Shown: positions 24,190 to 36,232 of the stretch, piece after piece | How positions within the stretch are numbered: the first letter of the stretch is position 1 | Layout of the letters: every line of letters starts with the position of its first letter | DNA from: Acridotheres tristis | Taxonomy: Eukaryota > Chordata > Aves > Passeriformes > Sturnidae | Assembly (NCBI GenBank): GCA_037013685.1 | Contig: CM072884.1 | Location: 1,674,001 to 1,738,000, forward strand | DNA length: 64,000 nucleotides | Direction: 5' to 3' | Made by a program: the position numbers and the translations under genes | The notes under the pieces: generated by a model | Told to the model about the DNA's origin: nothing | What the model saw: only the letters and a program-made list of their open reading frames with translations | The model's database searches: none

Positions 24190-27002
24190 CAGTCAGAGAA
24201 ACAGAGAAATAAGAGAAATGGTGTAGGAAACAACCACAGGGTTTACCTCAGGATAAGAGGAAAAGGGAGAAACGTGAAGAATTATCAAACTTCTTTCAGA
24301 CTACTTAAAGTTGTCCTATTTAAACTGTCTCCATCCCATCTGGTACCAGACTGGCATCATATGTCTAAATGTAACAATGACTAAAGTTACTTTTATATAA
24401 AACCATCACTTTGCATTCAATTTCCAAGATTCAAGTTCATACACATATTTTGGCAAACACAACCACTATTGTGAAATCCATTCATCTGTCAAAGCCTCCA
24501 GTACTTATGGACAAATCTTGTCAACTTTACTCAAGTCCTTTCCTTTGAATAGGGTTTGAGATTGAGCAAACCTCCAGGTTAGAAGTGGATGTGCAATGTC
24601 GTATTTACAACGTAGCTGGAAAGGAATTAGGAAACAGAGAGTTCTTGGTGTCCTTGAATAGTTCTCAAAGCCTTTTGTGTTGAGGCAATTAAGCATCAGT
24701 GTAATGACCAGCCAGCCCCAGGCAGGGGCACTGAGCTGATCCTCCTCCCATATAATGCCCTCCCCTGCTGCTTTGAACAGTGGCAGCAGCTTGTCTGCCA
24801 AACAGCACAAGGTGGGGATGATTTCTGGCACCCGAAGTTCCAGAGGCACTACCAGATGCTGGAGGCAGAACAGATTTCAAGGTTTAGGAGCTAATGGTCA
24901 TCACCAGTCATGGTTGTCTTCTCCTTCCTGAACAAGGCACCCTCTGTTAGCAGACACTTCAGAGAAACCATGGAAAGGCTGTCACATGAGAGTTACTCCC
25001 AGGACAAAAGCAGTTTGTGATGTTTCATATCCCGTGCCCTGCAGCATCTGCTCATTCCTGCCCTCCTGAACTTTAACAGCCCCTCCTAACATCTGAGCTC
25101 ACTCTGTCACCCACATTGCTGAAATAATCCTATGTGGAGGGGAAGGAAAAACCCACACATGCATGCACACCTACTTCAGAATAAACAATAATTGGGAAAC
25201 AGGGAGTGGATGCTTTCTTCTTTCCAGTGCTGATTATTCCACTGAATTTATTTGTGCTGCACCCCCACAAACAAAAGTGTGGGTGGTAAACTGTGATGCA
25301 GGATGTGCCACAAGCAACGAGGCAGCTGGGAAAAGGTCCCTGTAATCATATCCCACGTTTTTTCAGGCAATAGGAACATTTCTAGAAGCACAACACACGT
25401 GCCTGTGGGCCCAAGGATTTGAGGATCTTTGGGATTACCTTCAGCAGGGCTCTCAGGAAGGCACAGGAAGCTCTTACAGAAACTTTTTTGAAACTTAGGA
25501 TGACAATAGCAGATTCTATCTGGCTTTTCAAATTAGCAATATCAAAATCATGACTGAGAATTATGATGAAACCTTAGATGTGGAAGTTATGATGTTCTGA
25601 GATATAAATCATTCAAATATACTACAGACGCAAAATAAAATATCCCTCAGAGTTCTGAGCAGCTACAAAGCCATAGAGAGAAAGATTTTCCCAGAAATGC
25701 CAACATTTTCTAGCTTCCAGGTGCATGGAACTTCTTGTTAATTCTTTTCACCAGAGCCTTGCATATCTGATTTTAAGTCCTTAACTTTTATTTCTCCATG
25801 AAGTCTGTCTGATCATGACACTTAAATCAGATCCAAACTTGCATAGATGTGTCAGGATAAAAACAGCCAGGCCACATTGCTTCCATGGCAAGGATAAAAA
25901 ACTTGGTGAGTTGTTGTGAGGCCTCAGGTTTAGATCATACCACAGTGAGGCTGTGACCTCTTAAAACTTCTATTGCAAAATTGTCTGTTCCTTGATCCCT
26001 GAGGCACAAACTCTTGAGGGCATTTGTCAGGAAAGGGGTAACAGATCACTCTGGGCAGTGAAACCCTGCTCAGCCACCCGAGGAGACTGCCTCTCTTTGC
26101 CAAATTCCAGCTTTTTGGACACCCCTCAGCAGCTCAGGACATGCATAAGCACATATGGTGAGTGTTACAGGAGGTTTTCTTAACCCAGACACTCTCTGAG
26201 TTGAATAGAACTCGTGAAGGAGCTGGAGGCAAAACATGATGGATCACCTGCACGCTTTCCTTTCCATTCTTCTTTTTTCACTGCAGGATGTGCTCGAGAT
26301 CAGCTGCCCTCGAGTCTGCCTTTGGCCGAGAGCCTCTCCCCTGCTGTTGTTTTCTTCCTCTCAGCCTAACAGGACTCCCTCAGCAAGGAAACCACGTCCC
26401 TGTGATTTTCTGCTGGGAGAGTTCCCATCCTCTGCTCTCTCCTCCAGTGTAGAGGAGCCTGCTGAAACTGCTTTTCCCTCCCAGTGACAGCCATCCTGCA
26501 AGGACTTTAGCAGAAAGGAGTATGAAATTAATCTCCAGTAAATATGAGGGTAATTTAACCTGATGGCTGTAAAAAAATAATCATACAGAGTAGAAATATG
26601 GGTAGGAAATTACAGCACAAAATTGGTGTTTTCTATTAAATACCATTAGGATGACTCAGATTTGGGTACCTGTGCTCTCCAGAGTGAGACAGAAAGAGGC
26701 AATGATTTCACAGCTCTCACAGGAGGAAGGATTGATCTCAGCCCTTTGCCATCCTCTATATCTACCTAGACTAAGATACAGTTTTGCAGCTGGGCCTTTC
26801 CCATCCTAACCCTTTTCACTCCATGAAAATCTTCACAGCTGCAAATTTGTTTATAACAGCACTCTATCCGGCTCTTAGAAAGAGTTTTTTGTAATCAAAG
26901 GCCATTCATATTCTACAATGATTGGAAAATTTATGAAATTCCATTTTGTTTCGTATCTCCCAGGTTATTCCTTCAACATTGCTTCAATTTCCTCATGAAA
27001 AG
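24190..27002. other. non-coding stretch, no gene recognised
   Basis: Mixed-composition unique sequence. A more G+C-rich patch at 26.25-26.50 kb has a plus-strand frame (26236-26487) with no recognised domain. No known repeat seen. Confidence 0.5.
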
Positions 27003-27300
27003 AGGTTGTAACCAGGTGGGAGGTCGGGCTCTGCTCCCAGGGAACAGAGACAGGAGGAGAGGGAATGGCCTCAAGCCAGGGGAAAGTCAGGTTGGACATC
27101 AGCAGGAATTTCTCCATGGAAAGAGTGCTCAGGCATTGGCAGGGGCTGCTCAGGGAGGTTTGGAGTGCCCATCCCTGGAGTGCTCCAATGAAAGACTGGA
27201 TGTGGCATTCAGTGCTCTGGGGCTGGGGACAAGGATGGGATCAGGCACAATTAGATTCACTTATCTTGACAGCCTTTTCCAACCTAAACAATAAAATAAC
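27003..27300 (+). mobile_element. CR1 LINE 3' fragment
   Basis: A plus-strand copy of about 300 bp. It reads aggttgtaaccaggtgggag, a gggaacagagacaggaggag block, gaatggcctcaagccagggg, ggttggacatcagcaggaat, tcaggcattggcaggggctg, tggagtgcccatccctggag and, at the end, ttttccaacctaaacaat. This follows avian CR1 order. The terminal ATTCTATGATT-type repeat is degraded. The plus-strand frames of 99 and 87 codons here are repeat-derived and not genes. Confidence 0.9.
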
Positions 27301-30300
27301 CCTGTCTGCCCAAGATAACTCCCCTTGATATCCATTTATTATTGCTGGGATATGCTGAGCATAAACCTGCAAATCCTTGAGCACCATTCCTGGTCATTCC
27401 TATGCACCTGAGGAGCTCCTGCCTGCTCTAGAGCACACTAAATCCATCTGCTGGGCTAGCTGCAGCAGGAAAAGAAAACAAGGGAGCTGTTTAGTAGCTC
27501 ATGGATCCCTCTGGGCTGATGGGATTGTTGCTTGGCTGCTCAGGGTGGTGTCAGGGCAGCTTTGTGGCACGGGAAGGATATAAAATGTTCTAATAATGCT
27601 CATGATGGCCTGGCTGGAGTCATTGACAAGAAAAGTAGGTCAGAAAGGAAATCTTGCTGCTCCAAACAGGACAGTGGCAGCAGTCCATTGCACAGGCAGA
27701 AAGGTTTATGTAAGGCAGTGCCTGGGGCTGCTGCACTTTGAGTTTCACAACCAACACAAAGCCGGGTGCTGAAAATGCCTTGCTGCTCCACAAAAAAGCA
27801 GGAACCAGCTTGTGCATGAATGTAGAAGGGCAAACGTTTTGTACTAATCTAAACATTTTACTACAGTTAAAGAACATTTCTGTCCCTCAGTCACAAAGGA
27901 TGTACTAAAACAAGATCTTTGAAGGCACAGTCAGTAATTATTCCTGTGGTATCTTGCTCTATTCCCAGTTATTCCAGGGCTTCTACATGCCATCCCACGA
28001 GAGCAAAGAGGCCATAAAGGGATGTAATCAGCTCCCTGGACTCTCTGAAAAAGATATAACTCATGGAAAGAGATGTCTCAGCAGTGTTCCCCAGCTCTCA
28101 CAGGAATCACTATCAGCTGTGTAACCAGGGAAAGTTGGGCTGTTCCCACATTTTCAGCCACCAAAGGCCAATGAGAATGTGGGGCAGAGAGGATGCAGAA
28201 ATCATCAGTTATGTCACAGGAGGTCCCACTCTGGTGACACACTGGGAGTTGGTTGAGACTGAGCCAGATCCCACGACAAAGAAGGGAAAAGTGGCTTAAA
28301 GCAAGCTAAATTTGCCTCCAGCATCATCATCTTTACCTGAGGCTGCTGGGAAAGGGGAGCTGGGGTCTTCCTGCTTCAAGATGCTCCTGGACTCTCACTG
28401 ACTAAATAAAGAGACTGGGCTAAGAGACACAACCTTATTCAGGGAACTAAATAATAAAATGGACATTTCTGTGCAGCATAAATATTTGCCCATCAGTGAT
28501 TCTGCTGCTGGCCCTGCTGACTCTGCACTTTTTGGATCCTTGTTTTTGATATGCTCCAGTTTCCAGAGCCAGCACCTGAATTGATCCCCAAGGGCAGCAG
28601 CACATGTTTGGCAGTAGTAGGACCCAGAGGCTAAAATGTATTTTGGAGTAACAAGACCTTCAGCACGTTGGGAAGGAACCAGTTTGGACATCATTCTCTC
28701 ACATTGAACAGCCTGCCTGGAAAGGGCTGATCAAACAAAACAAGTCTCTTTCTCTAGTAAACATACCAGGTAAGTGTATTCAACTGAATAAAGCCTCTAG
28801 TGGATCATGTGAACATTTATTCTGACATGAAGAAAGGGGAGTATTTCATCCTGAATGCTTTGGGTTGTGCATAAACTTACACTGGGCCAGGAACAACAAT
28901 AGCAGAAAAATCAGCTGTGGCCTCCAGTCCCTGGAGCATCCCATTCCCTGCTCCAGAGTTTGCTTAGCAGATTTTCCAACTCTCCTAGGCCTGACCTTTC
29001 ACTTTTAGCCCTCTGTTGACTGTAAATGACCAGGCAGTGACTGTAGGATTTTAATATCTCTCATCTATCACAACGGGCCATTAAAGCTGATGCCTATAAA
29101 TACACAGACCATGGGGTTAGTGGGTCTGTTGCAGAGTCTGGATTTAACACATTCCCTGCTATGCTATTAAAAGACAACTGCATTGCTTTAAATCTTATTT
29201 TTGAGCATTTTCATGGCTTGAAAAGTCAGGGTGATGGCCCCATAGAGCATTGAAAGAGCTGCATAAATAGACTTTTAGAAATGTGGTGTTCTGTAAGGGA
29301 TTAAAATAAACATTTCAGACTCCTCATGCGTGCAAGCATTAGATGGATATCAGAGACAGGAGTTTTAAGTAATGTGGGATAAAAAAGATTTAGAGAAAAT
29401 AGTGAATCAAAGAACTATGTAGCTGCAATTTAATCAAGATGGTGTCACAGTGGTGTCTGGCAAATGCTGACGTCTCTTCAGACAATCAACTTCTGTAATT
29501 TATTTGAATTTCTAGGAGCTACACCTAACCAAACTACATCAGCTCCCTTGTTGGGTCCTCTCTAGGGCAAAAAGGGGCTTTCATAGGCACTTTCCTATGG
29601 TACACTTCTTTTGAGAAGTCTCTTACTCTTTAATTGAGATTCTAAATGATTTTATACATACTTTTCAGATGTTACAAAGTACTTAACAATTGCCATTGTG
29701 ATGGAACTCTGCTGAATATTTAACTTTGTTTACACATTTTTAAATGGTGTTTAACAGCTTGGTCCCCCACTACATTCAGTGTGCACAAGCTCCCACAGCA
29801 GAGCAGCATTTTACACCTCTGATCAGTGCAGATACAAGTCCAGTCATTATTTATAAGAATAATCTTATACCCTTGAATCTAAGAAAAAATTTTCATAGCA
29901 AGTATTTTCAAAAATCTAGGAAAGAGCAACAAAATTACTGGCAAGAGATAGCATTGTGGATCTTGCCATAATATCTGAATTTTTGGAGCTTACTAGTGCT
30001 CGTGTTGTTCACCAAAGAGCACTGTAATCATATTCACAGAAAATACCTGAAATATCTGATTTGGGGGGAAAAAAAATCTCAATAAGGTAAAAGCAAAAGG
30101 TTTTTTGCTGGCAGCAACACTGTCACGTGAGATAAATAAGCAGCAAGGGTCAGGAAACAACTGATCTCTCTTTGGACATGAACTGAAATCTCCACCAAAT
30201 GCAAAGTCTCAGGAAAGAAAAGATCTTAATGAATGAAGTAGTATTGGTATACTTTCACCGGAGTATTAAAAAATCAGTTGTCCCTTTTCAATGGAATATT

Positions 30301-30704
30301 TCATCAGTTTTTGAGTCAGGAAAATCAGTGTAGTGTCAGCTGAGTATGAAACAGCCTTGGCTCACCCTGGCACAGAGACTTCTGCTCTGTGAGCTCCAAA
30401 AATCCTCTCAAACTGATCAGCAAAGTGTCATTTTCTGACTGCAAATAACTTCTCCTGCAAAACTGGACAATGTAGTCACTTCATCACACCCCAAATGTGG
30501 TTGCAGTGACAGCTCCCTCCTTCCTACTCCATTTCAGGGGTCCAGGCAAGGACAGGAAAACTGGGTGTCACCTCTGCCAAGGGACAGTTCCTCAGCTGGG
30601 TACAGCAGAGATGGGTGGTGGGTTTGTGCTCACAAAAGATACCTTGATAATCAAAGTCAGTGGACAAATATGTGTGCTAATGGACAGCCAGAGTTTTGAT
30701 AAAG
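27301..30704. other. non-coding stretch, no gene recognised
   Basis: Unique sequence without recognised repeats. A block near 29.03-29.28 kb is discussed among the findings as a possible conserved element. The frames present are short and lack splice context. Confidence 0.5.
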
Positions 30705-30995
30705 AATAAGGGAGCCTGCAGGAAAAATGGAGAGAGAGAATTTACAGGAGCATGGAGTGACAGGACAAGGGGAAAGGGCTTCAAACTGATAGAGAGGAGG
30801 TTTGGATATTGTGATGGAATTGTTCCCTGACAGCAGGGGCAGGCCCTGGCACAGGGTGTCCAAGGCCAGACTGGATGGGGCTTGGGGTAACCTGGGATAG
30901 TGGAAGGTGTCCTGCACATGGCAGGGGGTTGGAACCACCTGATCTTTAATGTCCCTTCCAACCCAAACCATCGTGTGATGATTCTGTGGTGATGA
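30705..30995 (+). mobile_element. CR1 LINE 3' fragment
   Basis: Plus-strand copy with the blocks gggagcctgcaggaaaaatg, a tgacaggacaaggggaaagg block, ggcttcaaactgatagagag, ggtgtccaaggccagactgg, tggggcttggggtaacctgg, gatagtggaaggtgtcctgc, acatggcagggggttggaac, cccttccaacccaaaccatc, and a TGATGATTCTGTGGTGATGA tail. One of the better preserved CR1 3' ends in the window. The antisense frames at 30657-30971 are shadows of it. Confidence 0.92.
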
Positions 30996-32499
30996 TTATA
31001 TGAATTCAGTTAAGAGCCCTCCTCAAAGGGCTGCTCTCATACATCTCAGAACAAATCCCAGAGATCAGTAATTACAGGCTCAGTTTCTGCTGCCTCTCCC
31101 TCCATGACACTTTACTTGTGGCACACCACAAAACACATTTCTGCCTCTCATTCAGTTCAGAATAAACCATAACAGGCATTTCATAAGACTACAACACAGC
31201 TTTAGTGATTTTGAGGTCATGAGGTCCTTGATTTAGCAACCCTTTCTTGCAAAATGCAGACCACAGAAACTCAGCAATTTTTAATGCTGAGAGCACTGAA
31301 CTGTATCTGCTTTAAGAGGTATTTAGCTAAGTCAAGAGGGTACACAACAGAAAAAAAGTATTAATTATCTACTCAGTTAAAAAAGTTGCTTAGAAAGGAA
31401 TTCTATTATCATCATTATGCAGCATAACCAAAAACTATCTTGGAACCTGCTCTTTTTAGAACAGGTCTGGGTTCAATTCAAGATTATCTTCAAGATACAT
31501 TGAAAACACCTCTATGCTTTTAATTTTTAACTCAAAGGCTGTGTTACAGAGAAGAAGCTACACAAATGCCTTGCATTAGAATGTCTTGCTCTTGTAAATA
31601 TGGTTGAAATGAAGATGCACTTTTTTGTGTTTGAGGACAAACTGCCAGTGAAAAATCGAGATTCTGAGACTCCTTTTCCATCCTGTGAGCTGGAGCTTGC
31701 ACAGGGTCACAGCCAGGTAAAAACAAACAGAAAAAACAGATGGAACACAGGCACAGTTTTATGGAAAATTTAGTTTTCTGCAATATCTAAGAGCCTCTGC
31801 CATTAGGATTTCCAGGAAGAAGCCATCCTTCTAGATGACTAAAATCTAGTAACATCTTCAATGGAAAAGGATATATAAATCAAGATTCTTTGCTGTGCTT
31901 TGGGTGGCAACCCTACAGATGGCAGGGGCAGGACAAGGGAGGGGATACTACATTTTTCATTTATGTCAGCATACTCTTAGTCTCGTTTTCCCCCTAAAAA
32001 ATGTTGGTAGCAGAGAGTGACCCTTCCATTACAGCATCTGAGGCCACATCAGTGATTAATTTTATCCTCCCTATTGCCTTTGAAGTTGAGATAAATGAGT
32101 AGTCCAAGGTCACATAAAAGGCTGTGGTTGATCTGGGAACAAAAGTCAGATTTTTGGTGTCTGGACCTCTGCTTTATCTCTTTAATAAACCCTGGTAGTA
32201 AGAGCAGACAAGGAAAAAGCTGTTTAGAGAACAGTTAGTTACATTCAGAGAGAGAAAGCCAAGAGAACAGAGAAAGTAATTTCTCCATGTGAGATGTTTT
32301 GAAGGCCAGTTGGCGAGCGTTTTATTGAGTTCCAACTGGTCTCTGCTCCGGAAAACAAATAAACAAGATTTTAAGCAATTTTAAATTTTAATATTTACTT
32401 TTTAGGCCATTCTGTACATTGATAGAGACATTCTCCTCAGAGCTGTGTATTTTTTCTGCAGTGAGATTACCAAAGTGAGTGGAGAAAGGAACATTCTAG
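30996..32499. other. non-coding stretch, no gene recognised
   Basis: AT-rich unique sequence. No exon-like segment or repeat recognised. Confidence 0.5.
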
Positions 32500-32875
32500 A
32501 GGGAAGAATCAGCGTGCAGGGAGACCTGGACAGGCTGGAGCAGCCTTATCCCCACATTCCAGCATTTAAAGGGTGGCTGCAAAGAGGGTGGAGCCTCCCT
32601 TTTTACAAGGAATCACTTGGAAAAATGGGGGACAATGTGCACAAGTTGCTCCCGGGGAGTTCCAGTTGGTCACCAGGGGATAATTTTGCACAATAACAAT
32701 CAGCCCCTGGAATAACCTGCCCAGGGAAGCGCTGGATTCTCCACCACTAGGCAAAGTTAAGATTGAGCACAGGGTGCTGGGCTGTCCTGTCCAGACTCTG
32801 CTGCTGCCAGGAAAGGCTGGACCAGATGATCCTTGAGATCCCTTCCAAGCTGCTATTCTAGGATTCTGTGATTTA
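32500..32875 (+). mobile_element. CR1 LINE 3' fragment, second subfamily
   Basis: Plus-strand copy of a CR1 subfamily different from the other 3' ends. Landmarks are gggagacctggacaggctgg, gggtggagcctccctttttac (about 32587-32607), aagttgctcccggggagttc, aataacctgcccagggaag, acagggtgctgggctgtcct, gctggaccagatgatccttg, gatcccttccaagctgctat and the terminal attctaggattctgtgat. The 83-codon plus-strand frame at 32445-32696 lies within it and is repeat-derived. Confidence 0.9.
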
Positions 32876-34281
32876 TTTTAATGCTTTGTTTTCTCCCCTA
32901 GTTACTGAGATTTCAATCCAAAAGCTAATCAGGTGTTAATCAGAAAGAGTTGCTTAGTTTCAGTGCATTTTGGATCAGACATCAAATCATGTATTTCTAG
33001 ATACTAGAAAAAAAATTCTGTTCAAGTAAATACTACTCTATATTTGTAAATGTAGGCATCAATATTAAGTAAAAATAATAATAATAATTGTACCAACAAC
33101 TGTCGTTTGGATGTAATAAATAAACTTCATTAAATCCTGAACTTTTATCAAGGTTATTACTAATTTCATCGTTCAAATGTAATCTATTAATTCTAAATCA
33201 TTAGTAAAATCTAAAACAAGTAATTGTGAATTTAGAATTATATTTCTCAATAATAATTTGTATATCTGTGTAATCACCATTTGCTCTCAGTTGTACAAGT
33301 GTATTATGAAGTGAACTGGTTCCTATTTCAAAAACTTCCACACTTGAAATTATTTCTTGTATTGTCTTTTTTAATTCTGAAGATGTGAAATAATACTATA
33401 AGAAAACTTGCTATCCTAATCCAGGAATTTGCCTTTTCTCCAATGTCCAGCCAGAAAAATCCAAATCAAACAGAGAGGATGAGCACAGCTCTATTTATTT
33501 ACAACACTGAGTAACTGATCTACTTCTTGATTGCTTTTAACAAATATTGTCACTTGGATTGTCCTCTCTCTTCATCCATCTTTTCATCACCAGAAAAAGT
33601 TTAATCAATTATTTAACCAGACTGCAATTTATTTATTTTGAACATTTCATTGACATCTATTCTTTAAGATTCTCACTGTATACATCCTTTTCCTTTTTGA
33701 TATCTCTATGTCCTTTCAGGAATTTAATCTGTTCTAAGAGTAAGCCTTATTTCTTTACCTTTACAAAATGAAAATATTAATCATATTAAGAGTGGAAGCA
33801 AAGACTTGTGAGTCAATATGTTGACCTTCAAAGCTAATTTTTTAAAAATCTAGATGTCAGCTATGTACACTAATGTTTCTGTAGATGTAAAGAAAAGAAG
33901 AAACAAAAAAAACATGGAATAAAATAGAAATAATAGCCTAAAAATCTAGTTGAGGCAAGCACCGATTATGCAGTTCATTTGTCATACAGAGATGGCTTTT
34001 TTTTGTTCCTCCTGACAAAAAATCCAAAATAATTTAGTTCATCAACTACTATGCATTACTACATCAAGGAAATGGATTTATGAATGCAAATCTAAATAGC
34101 AATTTCAGAATAACTTGAAAAAACAAATCAGATCTTTGACTGAGATAACTACAGTAAAAACCACCAAGTGCAATAATGTGGAGAAATGTCTCAGGGGCAG
34201 TAGGTTATTCTCTGCTTTAGCTTCAAATTTTTAAATGGTTTTCCAACAGTTTAACAACCTAAACCTGTGGAACAGTGCTAT
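32876..34281. other. very AT-rich non-coding stretch
   Basis: One of the most AT-rich parts of the window, with an (AAT)n tract at 33075-33089. No gene or transposon recognised. Confidence 0.5.
33075..33089. repeat. short (AAT)n microsatellite
   Basis: About five AAT units. A similar short tract occurs at 53673-53689. Confidence 0.8.
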
Positions 34282-34323
34282 AAAATCTCCCTTCCAACTC
34301 AAGGCATTTATTATTCTGTGATA
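34282..34323 (+). mobile_element. CR1 LINE 3' tail remnant
   Basis: The block aaatctcccttccaactcaa followed by ggcatttattattctgtgat matches the last about 40 bases of CR1, where ATCTCCCTTCCAACCCAAAC precedes the ATTCTRTGAT terminal repeat. Only the extreme 3' end is recognisable. A hexanucleotide array starts 22 bases downstream. Confidence 0.6.
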
Positions 34324-34344
34324 GTACCCAATGCAAAGCAGAAT

Positions 34345-34434
34345 TAATTCTAATTCTAATTCTAATTCTAATTCTAATTCTAATTCTAATTCTAATTCTA
34401 ATTCTAATTCTAATTCTAATTCTAATTCTAATTC
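34345..34434. repeat. (TAATTC)15 perfect hexanucleotide array
   Basis: Fifteen uninterrupted copies of TAATTC, 90 bp, followed by imperfect related sequence (gaattagaattc and tagttctaatc) to about 34475. On the minus strand the array reads as alternating Glu-Leu, which explains the 75-codon frame there; it is not a gene. The CR1 tail just upstream ends in an ATTCTGTGAT-type repeat, a plausible seed. Perfect arrays of this length are usually polymorphic. Confidence 0.97.
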
Positions 34435-35060
34435 ATTATCATTTGAATTAGAATTCAAATCCTAGTTCTAATCTTGCAAATATCCCAGATGTATCTTAGT
34501 GGAAATCAACTGCCCACAACAGAGTAGCTGCTTCACAGAGAACAGAGTTTAGCTGGCTTTGGAGTTATTTTAGTTTCTTGTGTATTTTAAATTATGTCAT
34601 CATTTCTTTTCCATGTGTCAGATAAGCACAGTAGAATTTCTTTCTGGATCAGTAACTTTAGTGTTTAGGGTGAGAACTATTTAGCAATAACTAAACCACG
34701 AGTGTGTTATCAGCATTGTTCTCAGATCAGATCCAAAACACAGCACTGTGTCAGCTCCTAGGAAGAAAATGAACTCTATTTCAGCTGAAACTAGGACTCA
34801 GGACCTGAGAATGCACTGCAATAATAAATGCTATCTTTTTAATATGGAAATTTGAAATGTATCTAAGTAGTGTGGTGTTTTATTTAGGTGAAATAAGATA
34901 TCATGCAAGATTTTATATTTTTGAATTGAAGATTGTTACCCTTGTTTTCTTTAGGATGTTGAGGCAGCAAATCTGTCTGATGTCAAAAGTAAGACTGAGG
35001 CTTGAAAAATCCAGTCTGAAAAGACTAGAATAAGTGGGTTTTTTTCATTTATTTTTTCCC
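34435..35060. other. non-coding spacer between repeats
   Basis: Unique AT-rich sequence. Diverged units of the hexamer persist up to about 34475. Nothing else recognised. Confidence 0.5.
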
Positions 35061-35370
35061 AATATTGGCAATTGTGTCTGAGCCTGAGCCCAGGCTTGTC
35101 CAGGTGGACAAGAAAGCCAAGGACACCTGGCTGTGGCAGCAAAGGTGTGGCAGCAGGACCGGGACTGTGACTGTCCCCTGTGCTGGGCACTGGTAAGGCC
35201 ACACCTTTAAACCTGGGGTCAGTTTTGGCTCCTGATGACAAGAAGGACATGGAGTGGCTGGAGTGTGTCCAGAGAAGGGAAAGGAGGTGGGAAGGGGCTG
35301 GAGCACCAGGAGAGGCTGAGGGAGCTGGGAAAGGGGCTCAGCCTGGAGAAAAGGAGGCTCAGGAGAGACC
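35061..35370 (+). mobile_element. CR1 LINE internal fragment lacking its 3' end
   Basis: Plus-strand copy of the region that encodes the end of CR1 ORF2 and the start of the 3' region. It reads tgtccaggtggacaagaaag, gtgtggcagcaggaccggga, tgtgctgggcactggtaagg, tggggtcagttttggctcct, gatgacaagaaggacatgga, gagtgtgtccagagaaggga, gaggctgagggagctgggaa and ggagaaaaggaggctcagga. Similarity stops at about 35370, before the usual 3' region and terminal repeat, so this copy is truncated at both ends. Its coding capacity is broken. Confidence 0.88.
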
Positions 35371-36110
35371 GAATTTCCTTGGTCTTGTCTTCCCCTCTTT
35401 TTCCCCTCCAAGCCCCCATACTCCCCATTCAGACCCTGATCCCTTGCTGAAATAGTGAACCCTGGTGTTTACACCTCGGTCTGGCTGGAATAGGACAGGT
35501 AATAGGGCATCAGGAGATGAGTTACACTGGGAAATGTTGGTATCTCCCTGTAGCCCATACAAGCACAGCAGCTTTAAGTTATCAGAAGACTGCAGAGCCA
35601 TTGCAGCAGGGCTGTGAGAGGAGAGAGGCCATGCCAGGACATCTTCAGCTTCTGTCCTCTCATCTGCAAAAAAAAAAAAGGAACCCAGGAGATTTTGTTT
35701 ATGATTCAACACGAGGCACTCACAGTAGGTGAACTTGAGCTGCATAGCAGGGGATGCAGAAACTGAAAATACTCTTTGCTCAAAACACCCCAAGCTTAAA
35801 GCAGGGCCAATACCTCAGGGAATGGCCTCCTGACTGCAGCTGCTACAATTCATTTATGCCCTGTAATCTGCACGGGGGCAGAGCACTTTGAGGGTAAACA
35901 GAAGAGCAGATTCACCATGAGTGGCCAAGGGAAGAAGGGAAGGCAGAAGAAATGCTGAGGAGTCACTTGGTTCCATGGAAAGTTTGTGCCAAAGCCATTG
36001 GACTTCTGATTTGGACCTTTGCAGCAACTGTGCACATAGAGCTTATTTTAAATCCATGACATATTTACTGTTGCCCTCGATCTCTTTCCTATTGTTTTGT
36101 CCTCAGTTCT
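35371..36110. other. non-coding stretch
   Basis: No gene recognised. The 144-codon minus-strand frame at 35359-35793 spans the end of the CR1 fragment and a poly-A run at 35667-35677, and is treated as chance. Confidence 0.45.
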
Positions 36111-36124
36111 TGTTTTCCTGTCTT

Positions 36125-36210
36125 TAATTAAACTGTGAGTTGCTCAGGGCACCACCATGACTACTCCTATTTATACAATGCTTGGATTTTGAGGCATTGC
36201 CAAATGTGGG
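36125..36210 (+). mobile_element. possible ancient sauropsid interspersed repeat tail
   Basis: The sequence ttaattaaactgtgagttgc, tcagggcaccaccatgacta and tttatacaatgcttggattt loosely resembles a 3' motif common in old sauropsid repeats, where TTGTAAGCTCTTTGGGGCAG is followed by a TGTACAGCACCTAGCACA-like block. The similarity is weak and remembered, not computed. It could equally be unique sequence. Confidence 0.25.
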
Positions 36211-36218
36211 GAGAGAGT

Positions 36219-36232
36219 AAAAAAAAAAAAAA
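36219..36232. repeat. poly-A run (14 A)
   Basis: A simple A run a few bases downstream of the possible ancient repeat tail; it may or may not be related to it. Confidence 0.85.

Noticed and set aside
30657..30971. Two minus-strand frames of 104 and 94 codons
   Set aside because: They are antisense to a well preserved plus-strand CR1 3' end.
34231..34458. Minus-strand frame with a long alternating Glu-Leu tract
   Set aside because: It is the translation of the (TAATTC)15 microsatellite, not a protein gene.
35359..35793. 144-codon minus-strand frame
   Set aside because: It overlaps the edge of the CR1 fragment and contains a poly-phenylalanine stretch from an A run; no splice or domain evidence.
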